Positions 1 to 6,834 of a stretch of 10,158 bases of DNA are shown here, one piece after another; position 1 is the first letter of the stretch, and the number at the start of each line of letters is the position of its first letter. Both the position numbers and the translations under genes were made by a program. This DNA is from Candidatus Binatia bacterium (GTDB taxonomy: Bacteria > Desulfobacterota_B > Binatia > UBA9968), in assembly GCA_025922795.1 (NCBI GenBank), contig JAICHC010000053.1, positions 1-10,158 on the forward strand. Direction: 5' to 3'. Below the pieces are notes generated by a model. That model searched no databases and was not told the origin of the DNA. It saw only the letters and a program-made list of their open reading frames with translations.

Positions 1-33
1 CAATCCGACTACAATGCTGTTTTACTTTGCCAT
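1..33 (-). CDS. ftsA: FtsA 5' end (partial, runs off left edge; in-frame TAA at codon 4)
   Basis: Only eleven codons are visible. Read from the ATG at 33-31 they give M-A-K-stop-N-S-I-V-V-G-L. Actin-like FtsA proteins typically begin with a short polar start followed by the first beta strand of the nucleotide-binding fold (I-V-G-L-D-I-G-T), so NSIVVGL directly after ftsQ is what an ftsA start should look like. FtsA tethers FtsZ to the membrane and recruits later divisome proteins. The ATG lies 14 bases after the ftsQ stop. A GGAG at 39-36 precedes it with only two bases of spacing. The oddity is the TAA at 24-22: no ATG, GTG or TTG lies between it and NSIVVG, so the gene as written has no normal start. 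A single substitution to AAA, CAA or GAA would restore it. The identification rests on seven residues plus synteny. Confidence 0.55.
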
Positions 34-47
34 AGCTCCGTCGATGT

Positions 48-869
48 TTAAGGGTAGCGTTGCGCGCGGCGCAAATGCGCCACTACTTGAACACGGAAAC
101 TCATATCCAAAGATCCCAAACGCTCTTCGTTGCCCCGCCAAAGCGCGAGCAGGCGCTCCATCCGGTTGAGCTTCTCCGCCCAATTTCCCCAGCCCATGTG
201 CAGTGCGATCGGATGGGCGTTCGTGTAAACCACCAGCCGATCCGATTTGTCGAAATGAATTTCCGATAGCGAATGCGATCGCTGTACCATCATCTCGCTG
301 AGCCGGATCGCTTCCTGAATGCGCCTGCGTGTCGATGAATCCGGCGTCGTCAGCTGTTCGGGGCGCAGGCCCGTGAGCAGTGGAAAATTGACCTCTTCGC
401 CCGGACCAACTTCCTTGAAGAGCACGCCGTCCGCATCGACGTAGTAGAGTTTGCGCAGCGCGACGATCGCTCTCGGCGTGCGCTCCTCGACCTCGATCAC
501 GACGCGCCGGGGAAACTCGCGCCGGACATAAACGCGGCGCACCCAAGGGTGCTTGGCGATTTTTTTTTCGATGCTGGCGAGATCGAGCCTCCAGATGCTC
601 ATGCCCCGGCGCAGCCCGGCAATGGCAACAATTGCGTTGCCGCTCACCTTGTCGCCGCCGCGCACTTGAATCTCGCTTACGGAAAAATAGGGACTCTCCA
701 ACACAAATTCGCTCAGCGAAGCCGCGGCGATCCTCAGCGGTTCGCTCAGCGCATAGAGTGCAGCTCCGATCGCCACCACAACGAGCAGCGCGATCGCATG
801 CAATTTACGCTGGCGCCGGCTGCGCTGATCTTTTTTTCGGTTATCGCGGCGATAAACTTTCAGCTGCAT
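48..869 (-). CDS. ftsQ: Cell division protein FtsQ (DivIB family)
   Basis: Bitopic inner-membrane divisome protein that, with FtsL and FtsB, links early division proteins to the FtsW/FtsI septal synthase. The 273-residue product has a basic cytoplasmic tail (residues 1-23, rich in Arg and Lys) and one transmembrane segment at about 24-45. A POTRA domain follows at about 62-131: FSVSEIQVRG opens it, and HPWVRRVYVRREFPRRVVIEVEER is paraphrased here only by its HPWV and EVEER ends. The periplasmic FtsQ/DivIB C-terminal domain runs from about 134 to 265, with the YYVDADGVLF strand typical of the family. Length is normal. The ATG is 10 bases after the murB stop, with no strong Shine-Dalgarno sequence, which suggests translational coupling to murB. 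Upstream neighbour is murB rather than ddl. The TAA stop at 50-48 shows that TAA is used as a terminator in this genome. Confidence 0.95.
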   Translation of the reverse strand: MQLKVYRRDNRKKDQRSRRQRKLHAIALLVVVAIGAALYALSEPLRIAAASLSEFVLESPYFSVSEIQVRGGDKVSGNAIVAIAGLRRGMSIWRLDLASIEKKIAKHPWVRRVYVRREFPRRVVIEVEERTPRAIVALRKLYYVDADGVLFKEVGPGEEVNFPLLTGLRPEQLTTPDSSTRRRIQEAIRLSEMMVQRSHSLSEIHFDKSDRLVVYTNAHPIALHMGWGNWAEKLNRMERLLALWRGNEERLGSLDMSFRVQVVAHLRRAQRYP

Positions 870-879
870 CGTAGGTCGC

Positions 880-1830
880 TCACTCGGCCGGCCACTCGCC
901 TAATAATTTCACTTCCGCCGCCAACTCGACGCCGAATTGGCGTCTCACCTCGGCCTGCGCCTCCTGCATCAATCGACGAACTTCACTTGCCTGGGCGCCG
1001 CCCAAGTTGACAAAAAAATTGGCGTGACGCTCGGAGATCTGGCACTGTCCGATGCGTTTGCCCTTGAGACCGGCGGCTTCGATCAGCCGGCCCGCGAAAT
1101 CGCCCGGCGGATTACGAAACATTGAGCCCGAGTTGGGAAGGCCCGACGGCTGGCTGCTCTTTCTGCGTCGGGTCAACTCGCGCACTTTCACGACGACGCC
1201 GACCATTGCCGAGCGCTGCAGACGCATCTCAACGCGCGTGACCACTGTGCCATTGGGCAGATGCGAATCACGGTAACTGAATCTCATTTCGTCGCGCGAA
1301 AACTCAAGCGGTTGTCCGCTGCACGTCATCGCCTGGACTCGCCCGACAATCTTTTCGAACTCTGACCCGTAGGCGCCGGCGTTCATGAACAACGCGCCGC
1401 CGACGGTGCCGGGAATCCCTTCGGCAAATTCCAGGCCGGCGTAACCCCTACGCGCCGCTTCGCGCACCAATTGCGTTACCGGATAGGCGGCCCCCACGCG
1501 CGCGTGCACCTCGCCGTTCTCTTCGCGCCATTCGAGCCGTTTGAATTCGCCGGCCAGGCGAATCACCGCGCCGCGCACGCCCCGGTCGCTGATCAAAACG
1601 TTGCTCCCGTTACCGAGCAGGCAGAAGTCGATTTTATGAAGCTCGAGGACGCGCAACAGGTTGGCTAACGCCGAGTCATGGGCCACTTCGATGAAATAGT
1701 CCGCCGGCCCGCCGATCTTGATTGAGGTGTAGCGCGCCAACGGCTCGGCGATCTTGAGCGTCACACCGGGTATATGTTCGAGCTCCCGCGCCAGCGCCGA
1801 TTCCCTGATTGCGTCGTTCATCACCAACAT
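880..1830 (-). CDS. murB: UDP-N-acetylenolpyruvoylglucosamine reductase MurB
   Basis: FAD-dependent, NADPH-using cytoplasmic enzyme that reduces UDP-GlcNAc-enolpyruvate to UDP-MurNAc. The FAD domain carries TSIKIGGPADYF, GNGSNVLISD and GIPGTVGGALFMNAGAYG. The C-terminal part has FSYRDS, with the family's Arg, then SGSMFRNPPG, with the catalytic Ser, and AEVKLLGEW near the end, with the catalytic Glu. It appears to be a type II enzyme, because the region around YRDS is compact. The reading frame is open to an ATG at 1893, but that start lies inside the palindromic octamer repeat and would translate repeat sequence as a leader. I prefer the ATG at 1830 (316 residues) or the one at 1821 (313 residues, MNDAIRES). 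These place about 25 residues before EPLARYTS, as in relatives. Neither has a clear Shine-Dalgarno sequence, so the start is uncertain by up to 24 codons. The stop is 10 bases before ftsQ. Confidence 0.93.
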   Translation of the reverse strand: MLVMNDAIRESALARELEHIPGVTLKIAEPLARYTSIKIGGPADYFIEVAHDSALANLLRVLELHKIDFCLLGNGSNVLISDRGVRGAVIRLAGEFKRLEWREENGEVHARVGAAYPVTQLVREAARRGYAGLEFAEGIPGTVGGALFMNAGAYGSEFEKIVGRVQAMTCSGQPLEFSRDEMRFSYRDSHLPNGTVVTRVEMRLQRSAMVGVVVKVRELTRRRKSSQPSGLPNSGSMFRNPPGDFAGRLIEAAGLKGKRIGQCQISERHANFFVNLGGAQASEVRRLMQEAQAEVRRQFGVELAAEVKLLGEWPAE

Positions 1831-1839
1831 CACAACTGA

Positions 1840-1926
1840 ATTGGAGTCATGGAGTATTGGAGGGAAAGGGTGTTGGGGTTTCCCCAATTCCATTACTCCA
1901 TGACTCCATCAGTCCATTTTTCCAAT
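1840..1926. repeat. Palindromic octamer repeat in the murC-murB gap
   Basis: Read on the plus strand, 1842-1921 divides exactly into ten octamers: five of the form TGG-G or similar (TGGAGTCA, TGGAGTAT, TGGAGGGA, AAGGGTGT, TGGGGTTT), then five beginning CC (CCCCAATT, CCATTACT, CCATGACT, CCATCAGT, CCATTTTT). The two halves form an imperfect palindrome. Bases 1842-1861 pair with 1889-1908 at 19 of 20 positions, including a 15-base perfect arm TGGAGTCATGGAGTA. Inside lies a second hairpin, TTGGGG (1873-1878), loop TTT, CCCCAA (1882-1887). ATTGGA at 1840-1845 and TCCAAT at 1921-1926 are terminal inverted repeats. There is no U-tract after the stem in the direction of transcription, so it is not a typical intrinsic terminator. 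It may be a dispersed repeat or a small non-autonomous element; no other copy lies in this window. Confidence 0.85.
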
Positions 1927-1930
1927 GCCC

Positions 1931-3301
1931 TCACTTCAGCGCCTCGACCAACGCTTCACCGACTTTGTAGATATCGCCGGCACCGAGGGTCAGCACCACA
2001 TCGCCGCTAGATAGTTGGGCGGCGAGCTGCGTGACGATGTCGTTCTTGTCGGCAATATATTGTATGTCGAGGTGGCCCTTGCGCTTGATCGCCTGGTAGA
2101 GCGCCTCGCCGTCAGCGGCGGCGATCGGATCCTCTCCTGCGGCGTAAATTTCGGTCAGCACCAGCCGATCCGCGCCTTCGAAGGCGGTTAAAAATTCATC
2201 GAAGAGGTCCCGTGTCCGGGTAAAGCGGTGCGGTTGAAAGATCACCGTCAGCGGCCCCTTCCAGCTATCGCGGATCGCGCCGATGGTGGCGCGAATCTCG
2301 GTGGGATGATGACCGTAGTCGTCGATGACCATAATGCCGCCGCGCTCACCTTTGACCTCAAAGCGGCGATGAATCCCGGTGAAAGCATCGAGCGCGCCGG
2401 CAACCTGCTTGAAAGGAATTTCCAGTTCGTGAGCGACCGCGACGGCCGCCAAGGCATTCGTTGCACTGTGCCGACCGGGCAGATGCAGTCGCAATGGCCC
2501 CAAAGGTTTGCCCCCATGCGTCACGGTGAATTCGACGCCGGCTACCGTGGCGTTGAGATCCTGCGCGGAGAATTCCGCCTCAGACGAAAGTCCATAGGTC
2601 GTGAAACGCTTCCTCACCTTCGGCAAAAGCCCGAGCACGCGCGGATCGTCGATACACAGCACAGCCAGGCCGTAGAAAGGAATCTTATTGATGAACGTGA
2701 GGAAACTTTCGTCGAGCCGTTCCATCGTTCGATGAAAATCCATATGCTCTTTGTCGATATTGGTAACCACCGCGATGATCGGCGACAGCAGCAAGAAGGT
2801 GCCGTCGCTTTCGTCGGCCTCGGCAACCAGCATCTCACCCTGGCCCATTTTGGCGTTGGTGCCGAACATGCGCACCCGGCCGCCGATCACCATGGTGGGA
2901 TCGAGTCCGGCCGCGCTCAACACCGCGGCGATCATCGAGGTCGTTGTGGTCTTGCCATGGCTCCCGGCCACCGCAACGCCGTATTTCATGCGCATGAGCT
3001 CGGCGAGCATCTCGGCGCGCGGAATGACGGGGATATGGCGGCGGCGCGCTTCGAGCACTTCCGGGTTGGAATATTTGACCGCTGTCGAAATCACGACAAC
3101 CGATGGATTACTGGCGAGGTTTTCCTCCTGATGGCCGACAAAGACGAGGGCGCCAAGCGAACGCAGTCGCCGCGTCGCTTCGCTTTCCTGAAGATCGGAA
3201 CCGGTCACCACGTAACCTGAATTCAACAGTACCTCTGCGATACCGCTCATGCCGATGCCGCCGATGCCGACAAAATGAATTTTATGCTTCTTCTGCAGCA
3301 T
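1931..3301 (-). CDS. murC: UDP-N-acetylmuramate--L-alanine ligase MurC
   Basis: ATP-dependent cytoplasmic Mur ligase that attaches L-alanine to UDP-MurNAc, the first step of stem-peptide synthesis. The 456-residue product has the three Mur-ligase domains. The N-terminal Rossmann-like UDP-binding domain starts with HFVGIGGIGMSGIAE (residues 9-23). The central ATPase domain has the P-loop AGSHGKTTTT at 112-121, and EADESDGTFL and TNIDKEHMDFH at about 161-190. LPGRHSATNALAA lies near 274-286. The C-terminal domain opens with FTGIHRRFE (308-315) and DDYGHHPTEI (327-336), then FQPHRFTRT (355-363). These are MurC-specific compared with MurD, MurE and MurF. Length is normal. The ATG is 21 bases after the murG stop, with only a weak GGTGG upstream. 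The TGA is followed by the palindromic repeat before murB. Confidence 0.98.
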   Translation of the reverse strand: MLQKKHKIHFVGIGGIGMSGIAEVLLNSGYVVTGSDLQESEATRRLRSLGALVFVGHQEENLASNPSVVVISTAVKYSNPEVLEARRRHIPVIPRAEMLAELMRMKYGVAVAGSHGKTTTTSMIAAVLSAAGLDPTMVIGGRVRMFGTNAKMGQGEMLVAEADESDGTFLLLSPIIAVVTNIDKEHMDFHRTMERLDESFLTFINKIPFYGLAVLCIDDPRVLGLLPKVRKRFTTYGLSSEAEFSAQDLNATVAGVEFTVTHGGKPLGPLRLHLPGRHSATNALAAVAVAHELEIPFKQVAGALDAFTGIHRRFEVKGERGGIMVIDDYGHHPTEIRATIGAIRDSWKGPLTVIFQPHRFTRTRDLFDEFLTAFEGADRLVLTEIYAAGEDPIAAADGEALYQAIKRKGHLDIQYIADKNDIVTQLAAQLSSGDVVLTLGAGDIYKVGEALVEALK

Positions 3302-3322
3302 GAAATTCGCGCCACCAAATCA

Positions 3323-4390
3323 CTACGTCCGCGCCATCGCATAACATTCATCGACGATTCGCGCCGCCGCATCCGGCCGTCCCATCTCTCGCGCCGCCTG
3401 CGCCATCCGGGCGACTCGCACGCGATCGGAGAGGTAGCCCCGAATCTTTTCCGCCAACAAGGGGCCGCTCAAGTCCTGGTCCAAGATCATTTCGGCCGCG
3501 CCGCGCTCGACGAGCGCCCGAGCATTGCCGCGCTGATGGTCGTAGATCGCGAACGGATACGGTACCAGAATCGCAGCTTTGCCGAACGCGGTGAGCTCCG
3601 CCACCGTGGTTGCGCCGGCGCGGCAAAGTACCAAATCTGCGAGCGCATACGCCTCGTCCATGGCGTCGATAAACGGGGTCACCTGGGCGTCAAACGGCAG
3701 GCCGGCATAAGCTTCTTGGATCGCCGGGTAATCCGACGCGCCGGTCTGATGCGTAACGAAAAAGGCGTCTTTAAGATCGGTCAACTGCTTCAGCGCGTCC
3801 ATTACGGCGTAATTGATCCGCCGCGCGCCGCCGCTGCCGCCGAAGACCAGCAGTGAAAATTTTTCGCGCTTGAGAACCGCCGGCAGTCTCTGCCAACGCA
3901 CCGGATTGCCGGTCTGGATGATCCGCGCGCGGGAGAAAAACTCGGCGCTGCCGGCGTAGGACGTGAACACCCGCTGCACCCACTGGCCGAGCAGCTTATT
4001 AGTGAAACCGGGGCGAAGATTTTGTTCCATGATCGCACAGTGAACGCCGGCCAATCGACCGGCCAGCAACGCCGGCCCTGAAGCGTAACCGCCCAGGCCG
4101 ATGACCCAGTCCGGGGAAAACTTTCTGATGATTGCCAAAGAGCGCCACAGGCTCGCCGGCACGCCGTAAAGCGCGTCGCACCAGCCGCGCACGCCGCGCC
4201 CCTTGATCCCTTTTACCGTCAACGTTTCCAGTTTGAATCCTTCTTTCGGTAACACGCGAAACTCGATCCCCTGGGCGGTGCCCACGAACAAGATTTCCAC
4301 GTTGGGATCGCGCCGCTGAAATTCTCGCGCTACCGCGAGGCCGGGAAACAAGTGACCACCGGTTCCCCCGCCCGCGAGAATCACGCGCAT
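3323..4390 (-). CDS. murG: Lipid II synthase MurG (UDP-GlcNAc transferase)
   Basis: Peripheral inner-membrane GT-B glycosyltransferase (family GT28) that transfers GlcNAc from UDP-GlcNAc to lipid I, giving lipid II. The 355-residue product has the N-terminal G-loop GGGTGGHLFPGLAVA (residues 7-21) with His13 as the family's conserved histidine, and a second glycine-rich motif GLGGYASGPA (98-107). EQNLRPGFTNKLL lies at 122-134; the usual HEQN is MEQN here. The C-terminal domain has GNPVR (161-165), FGGSGGARRIN (183-193), CRAGATTVAEL (256-266) and DHQRGNA (284-290), which bind the UDP-GlcNAc donor. Length is normal. Its ATG directly abuts the ftsW TAA with no spacer. A strong GGAGG lies six bases upstream, inside the end of ftsW, so it can initiate independently. 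The stop is 21 bases before murC. Confidence 0.98.
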   Translation of the reverse strand: MRVILAGGGTGGHLFPGLAVAREFQRRDPNVEILFVGTAQGIEFRVLPKEGFKLETLTVKGIKGRGVRGWCDALYGVPASLWRSLAIIRKFSPDWVIGLGGYASGPALLAGRLAGVHCAIMEQNLRPGFTNKLLGQWVQRVFTSYAGSAEFFSRARIIQTGNPVRWQRLPAVLKREKFSLLVFGGSGGARRINYAVMDALKQLTDLKDAFFVTHQTGASDYPAIQEAYAGLPFDAQVTPFIDAMDEAYALADLVLCRAGATTVAELTAFGKAAILVPYPFAIYDHQRGNARALVERGAAEMILDQDLSGPLLAEKIRGYLSDRVRVARMAQAAREMGRPDAAARIVDECYAMART

Positions 4391-5485
4391 TTAAAGCCTC
4401 CGGCGTGAAAGCCCCAGTAAAATCCCGGCCTCCATCAAGTTGATCACCATGGCTGAGCCGCCGTAGCTGATAAACGGCAGCACCAGTCCCTTGGTCGGCA
4501 TCAAGCCCATGACGACGCCCATGTGAATCAAAGCTTGCAGGCCGATGAGCACCGTCAAACCGAAGGCTAAATACTGATCGAAGGGTTCCTCGATCTTTGC
4601 CGTCAAGCGCAAGCCGCGGACGATGATCACGGCGAAAAGCGCCAACACCGCCAGCGCGCCGAGCAATCCCAACTCCTCGCCGATGACTGAGTAAACGAAG
4701 TCGGTGTGCGCCTCGGGCAAATAGAGAAGCTTCTGCCGGCTTTCGCCGAGGCCGCGGCCGAACCATTGGCCGGAGCCAAAAGCGATCAACGATTGAATGA
4801 CATGGAAGCCGCTGCCCGATGCATCGCTCCAGGGATCCAAAAACGTCATCAGCCGGCGCAAACGGTACTCGGCCGTCATCATCACGTAAGCCAATCCCGG
4901 CAATGCCAACAATGCGGTGGCGAGCAGATGGCTCATGCGCACGCCGCCGATAAAGAGCATGAAATAAAGCAGCATCGTCAGAATCAGCGCCGTGCCGAAA
5001 TCCGGCTCAAGCAGCAGCAGACCGGCAAACGCGCCGCTGACGAGCAAATGGGGCAAAACGCCGAAAGAAAAAGTGCGGATCAGCTGTTCCTTTTTGGCCA
5101 TCGAATGGGCCAGGTAGAGAACGATGGACAGCTTGGCGAGCTCCGAGGGCTGGAACGTGAAGCCGGCAAACATGATCCAGCGCCGCGCGCCGCCCCGGCT
5201 CACGCCGATGCCCGGGATCAGCACCATGGCAAGAATGATGAAGCTGATCGCCAGAAGCGGGTAAGCGAATCGACGATAGAGCGCGGATGGCGCCATCGAA
5301 CAGGTGACCAACGCGAGCGCACCCGCGGCCATGGCGATCAGTTGTTTGCGAAAAAAGTAGATGCCGTCGCCATAGCGTTCTTGCGAATGCAGATAACTGG
5401 TGCTCAAGACCATCGTCATTCCGAGCGCAAGCAGGCCGGCAATCGCGAGCAGCATCCACTTGTCGACTGCCAAAGTGTCTCTCAT
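4391..5485 (-). CDS. ftsW: Septal peptidoglycan glycosyltransferase FtsW (SEDS family)
   Basis: Polytopic inner-membrane SEDS protein that polymerises lipid II into glycan strands at the division septum, acting with the class B PBP FtsI. From this start it has 364 residues and about ten hydrophobic segments, the first at 10-30. Family motifs are GGARRWI and FQPSELAKL (98-119), LLEPDFGTA (158-166), GSGQWFGRGLGES (237-249), AHTDFVYSVIGEELG (259-273) with the catalytic Asp at 262, and MPTKGLVLPFISYGGSAM (329-346). The frame is open upstream to an ATG at 5557. I chose the ATG at 5485 because it forms an ATGA overlap with the murD stop, leads straight into the first membrane helix, and avoids a 24-residue polar leader overlapping murD. 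There is no Shine-Dalgarno sequence there, so translation is probably coupled to murD termination. GARRWI and TDFVYSVIGEE separate it from non-SEDS proteins; RodA is unlikely given the context. Confidence 0.97.
   Translation of the reverse strand: MRDTLAVDKWMLLAIAGLLALGMTMVLSTSYLHSQERYGDGIYFFRKQLIAMAAGALALVTCSMAPSALYRRFAYPLLAISFIILAMVLIPGIGVSRGGARRWIMFAGFTFQPSELAKLSIVLYLAHSMAKKEQLIRTFSFGVLPHLLVSGAFAGLLLLEPDFGTALILTMLLYFMLFIGGVRMSHLLATALLALPGLAYVMMTAEYRLRRLMTFLDPWSDASGSGFHVIQSLIAFGSGQWFGRGLGESRQKLLYLPEAHTDFVYSVIGEELGLLGALAVLALFAVIIVRGLRLTAKIEEPFDQYLAFGLTVLIGLQALIHMGVVMGLMPTKGLVLPFISYGGSAMVINLMEAGILLGLSRRRL
4397..4401 (-). promoter_or_regulatory. Ribosome binding site of murG
   Basis: On the minus strand GGAGG is followed by CTTTAA and then the murG ATG, an ideal six-base spacing. 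The motif lies within the last codons of ftsW. It is one of only two well-placed Shine-Dalgarno sequences at the junctions in this window. Confidence 0.8.
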
Positions 5486-6819
5486 AAATTTTGCACGATC
5501 GTCTTGAAAATCATGCCGCGCTCGGCGTAGCTGCGAAACTGATCGAAGCTCGAGCATGCCGGCGAGAGCAAGACCACGTCGCCGGAGCGCGCATGCGCCG
5601 CCGCATCTTCGACCGCCGACTGTATGTTCTCCACCATGACCGTGTCGGTGAGCGATCCGAGAGCGCGGGCGATTATTGCTTTCGCTGCACCAAACAACAC
5701 CAGCCGCCGAACTTTCTGCTTGACCGCTTCGGCCATGGGAGCATAATCACCGCCCTTGTCGACTCCGCCGGCAAGCAAGATCACCGGTGCGTCAAAGCTT
5801 GCCAGCGATTTCACCACCGCTCCGACGTTGGTTCCCTTGGAATCGTTGTAGTAATGCACGCCGTCCTTCTCGCGAACGAACTCGAGACGATGCTCGAGCC
5901 CGGGAAAGTCCTCCAAGGTTTGTTGGATCACCGTGTTGGCAATCCCGGCACATTTGGCCGCGGCAACCGCCGCCATCATGTTCTCCAAATTGTGCACGCC
6001 GCGAAGTCGGACTCCTCGAAGCGAAAATAACGCTTCTGGGTTCGCTCCGTCGCGCCAAACAATCTCATTGCCGGTCGTCAATACGCCCGCCGGCACTTCC
6101 GAGAAGCCGAATGAGATGACGCGCGCCTTAATCTGTTGGTGCGCCGACCAAACCAATGGGTCGTCACGGTTGAGAATCGCCACATCCGCATCGCTTTGGC
6201 GCTCGAAGATACGCTCCTTGGCGGCGCGGTAAGCGGCAAAGCTTGAGTAGCGGTCGAGGTGATCCTCGCTAATGTTGAGCAATAGAGCGATGCGCGGGCG
6301 AAACTCGCTAATCCATTCCAATTGAAAGCTGCTGATCTCAAGGACGCCCCAATCCCACTCTGCACCGAGCGCGCCGACGAACGGGGTGCCGAGGTTGCCG
6401 CCAAGAAAAACTTTTTGCCCGCTCGCCTGGATCATCTTGCCGATTAAGGTAGTCGTGGTGCTCTTGCCGTTGGTGCCGGTGATCGCCACCAAAGGCGCGC
6501 CGAAAAAGCGGTACGCCAGCTCGATCTCGCTGAGTACTGGAATTCTTCGAACCGTCGCCTGTTGCAATAAGAAATTCTCCTGCGGCACGCCCGGGCTCGG
6601 GACCACGTAGTCAATGCCGTCGAGCCAACTCGCTTCTTCCCCCCCGAGTCGATAACCCACTTCGAGACCGGCGAGGTTGGCCATCTCCGGATTGAGGTCC
6701 TCGGCGCGGCGTAGATCGCTAACCCACACTTTGGCGCCTCGGCGGGCGAGGAAACGAGCGCACTCGCTGCCGGTGCGCGCCAGCCCGATCACCAAAAATC
6801 TTTTGCCCGCCAAATCCAT
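5482..6819 (-). CDS. murD: UDP-N-acetylmuramoyl-L-alanine--D-glutamate ligase MurD
   Basis: Cytoplasmic Mur ligase that adds D-glutamate to UDP-MurNAc-L-Ala. The 445-residue product begins with the UDP-binding domain (KRFLVIGLARTGSECARFLA, residues 6-25; VVPSPGVP at 72-79). The central ATPase domain has the P-loop TGTNGKSTTTT (114-124), GGNLGTP (140-146), LEISSFQLE (160-168) and NISEDHLDRY (182-191). Lys201 in YRAAKERIF is the likely carbamylated lysine. HNLENMMAA lies at 276-284. The C-terminal domain has FPGLEHRLE (305-313), NDSKGTN (325-331) and LLSPACSSFDQF (417-428), all diagnostic for MurD. The ATG is 15 bases after the mraY stop with only a weak purine-rich site upstream. The TGA overlaps the ftsW ATG by four bases. 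Length is normal for the family. Confidence 0.98.
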   Translation of the reverse strand: MDLAGKRFLVIGLARTGSECARFLARRGAKVWVSDLRRAEDLNPEMANLAGLEVGYRLGGEEASWLDGIDYVVPSPGVPQENFLLQQATVRRIPVLSEIELAYRFFGAPLVAITGTNGKSTTTTLIGKMIQASGQKVFLGGNLGTPFVGALGAEWDWGVLEISSFQLEWISEFRPRIALLLNISEDHLDRYSSFAAYRAAKERIFERQSDADVAILNRDDPLVWSAHQQIKARVISFGFSEVPAGVLTTGNEIVWRDGANPEALFSLRGVRLRGVHNLENMMAAVAAAKCAGIANTVIQQTLEDFPGLEHRLEFVREKDGVHYYNDSKGTNVGAVVKSLASFDAPVILLAGGVDKGGDYAPMAEAVKQKVRRLVLFGAAKAIIARALGSLTDTVMVENIQSAVEDAAAHARSGDVVLLSPACSSFDQFRSYAERGMIFKTIVQNL

Positions 6820-6834
6820 CGATCATCGATATCT

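Noticed and set aside
121..125. MEQN instead of HEQN in MurG (residues 121-124) as a broken active site
   Set aside because: The first position of this motif varies within the family; the glycine-rich loops, His13, CRAGATT and DHQ motifs are intact. The coordinates given here are residue positions in MurG, and the gene lies at 3323-4390.
22..546. Open minus-strand frame ending in M-A-K at the ftsA start
   Set aside because: It is the out-of-frame shadow of ftsQ. Only its last codons matter, because they share the frame of the putative ftsA start.
870..879. Missing ddl between murB and ftsQ as a sign of gene loss
   Set aside because: Many bacteria keep ddl elsewhere, and the tight 10-base junction shows no remnant. 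MurF is intact, so D-Ala-D-Ala is presumably made from another locus.
1840..1926. Intrinsic transcription terminator after murC
   Set aside because: In the direction of transcription the stem is not followed by a run of T, and murB, ftsQ and ftsA continue downstream on the same strand.
2228..3220. Open plus-strand frame of 330 codons antisense to murC
   Set aside because: It lies wholly within murC, its product is low-complexity and His/Arg-rich with no recognisable motifs, and GC-rich genes routinely leave the antisense frame open.
3999..4766. Open minus-strand frame of 255 codons across the ftsW-murG junction
   Set aside because: It is out of frame with two clearly identified genes and encodes an Arg/Gly-rich product without motifs.
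4706..5530. Open plus-strand frame of 274 codons antisense to ftsW
   Set aside because: The translation is rich in Gln, Arg and His, as expected for the complement of a membrane-protein gene; ftsW has every family motif on the other strand.
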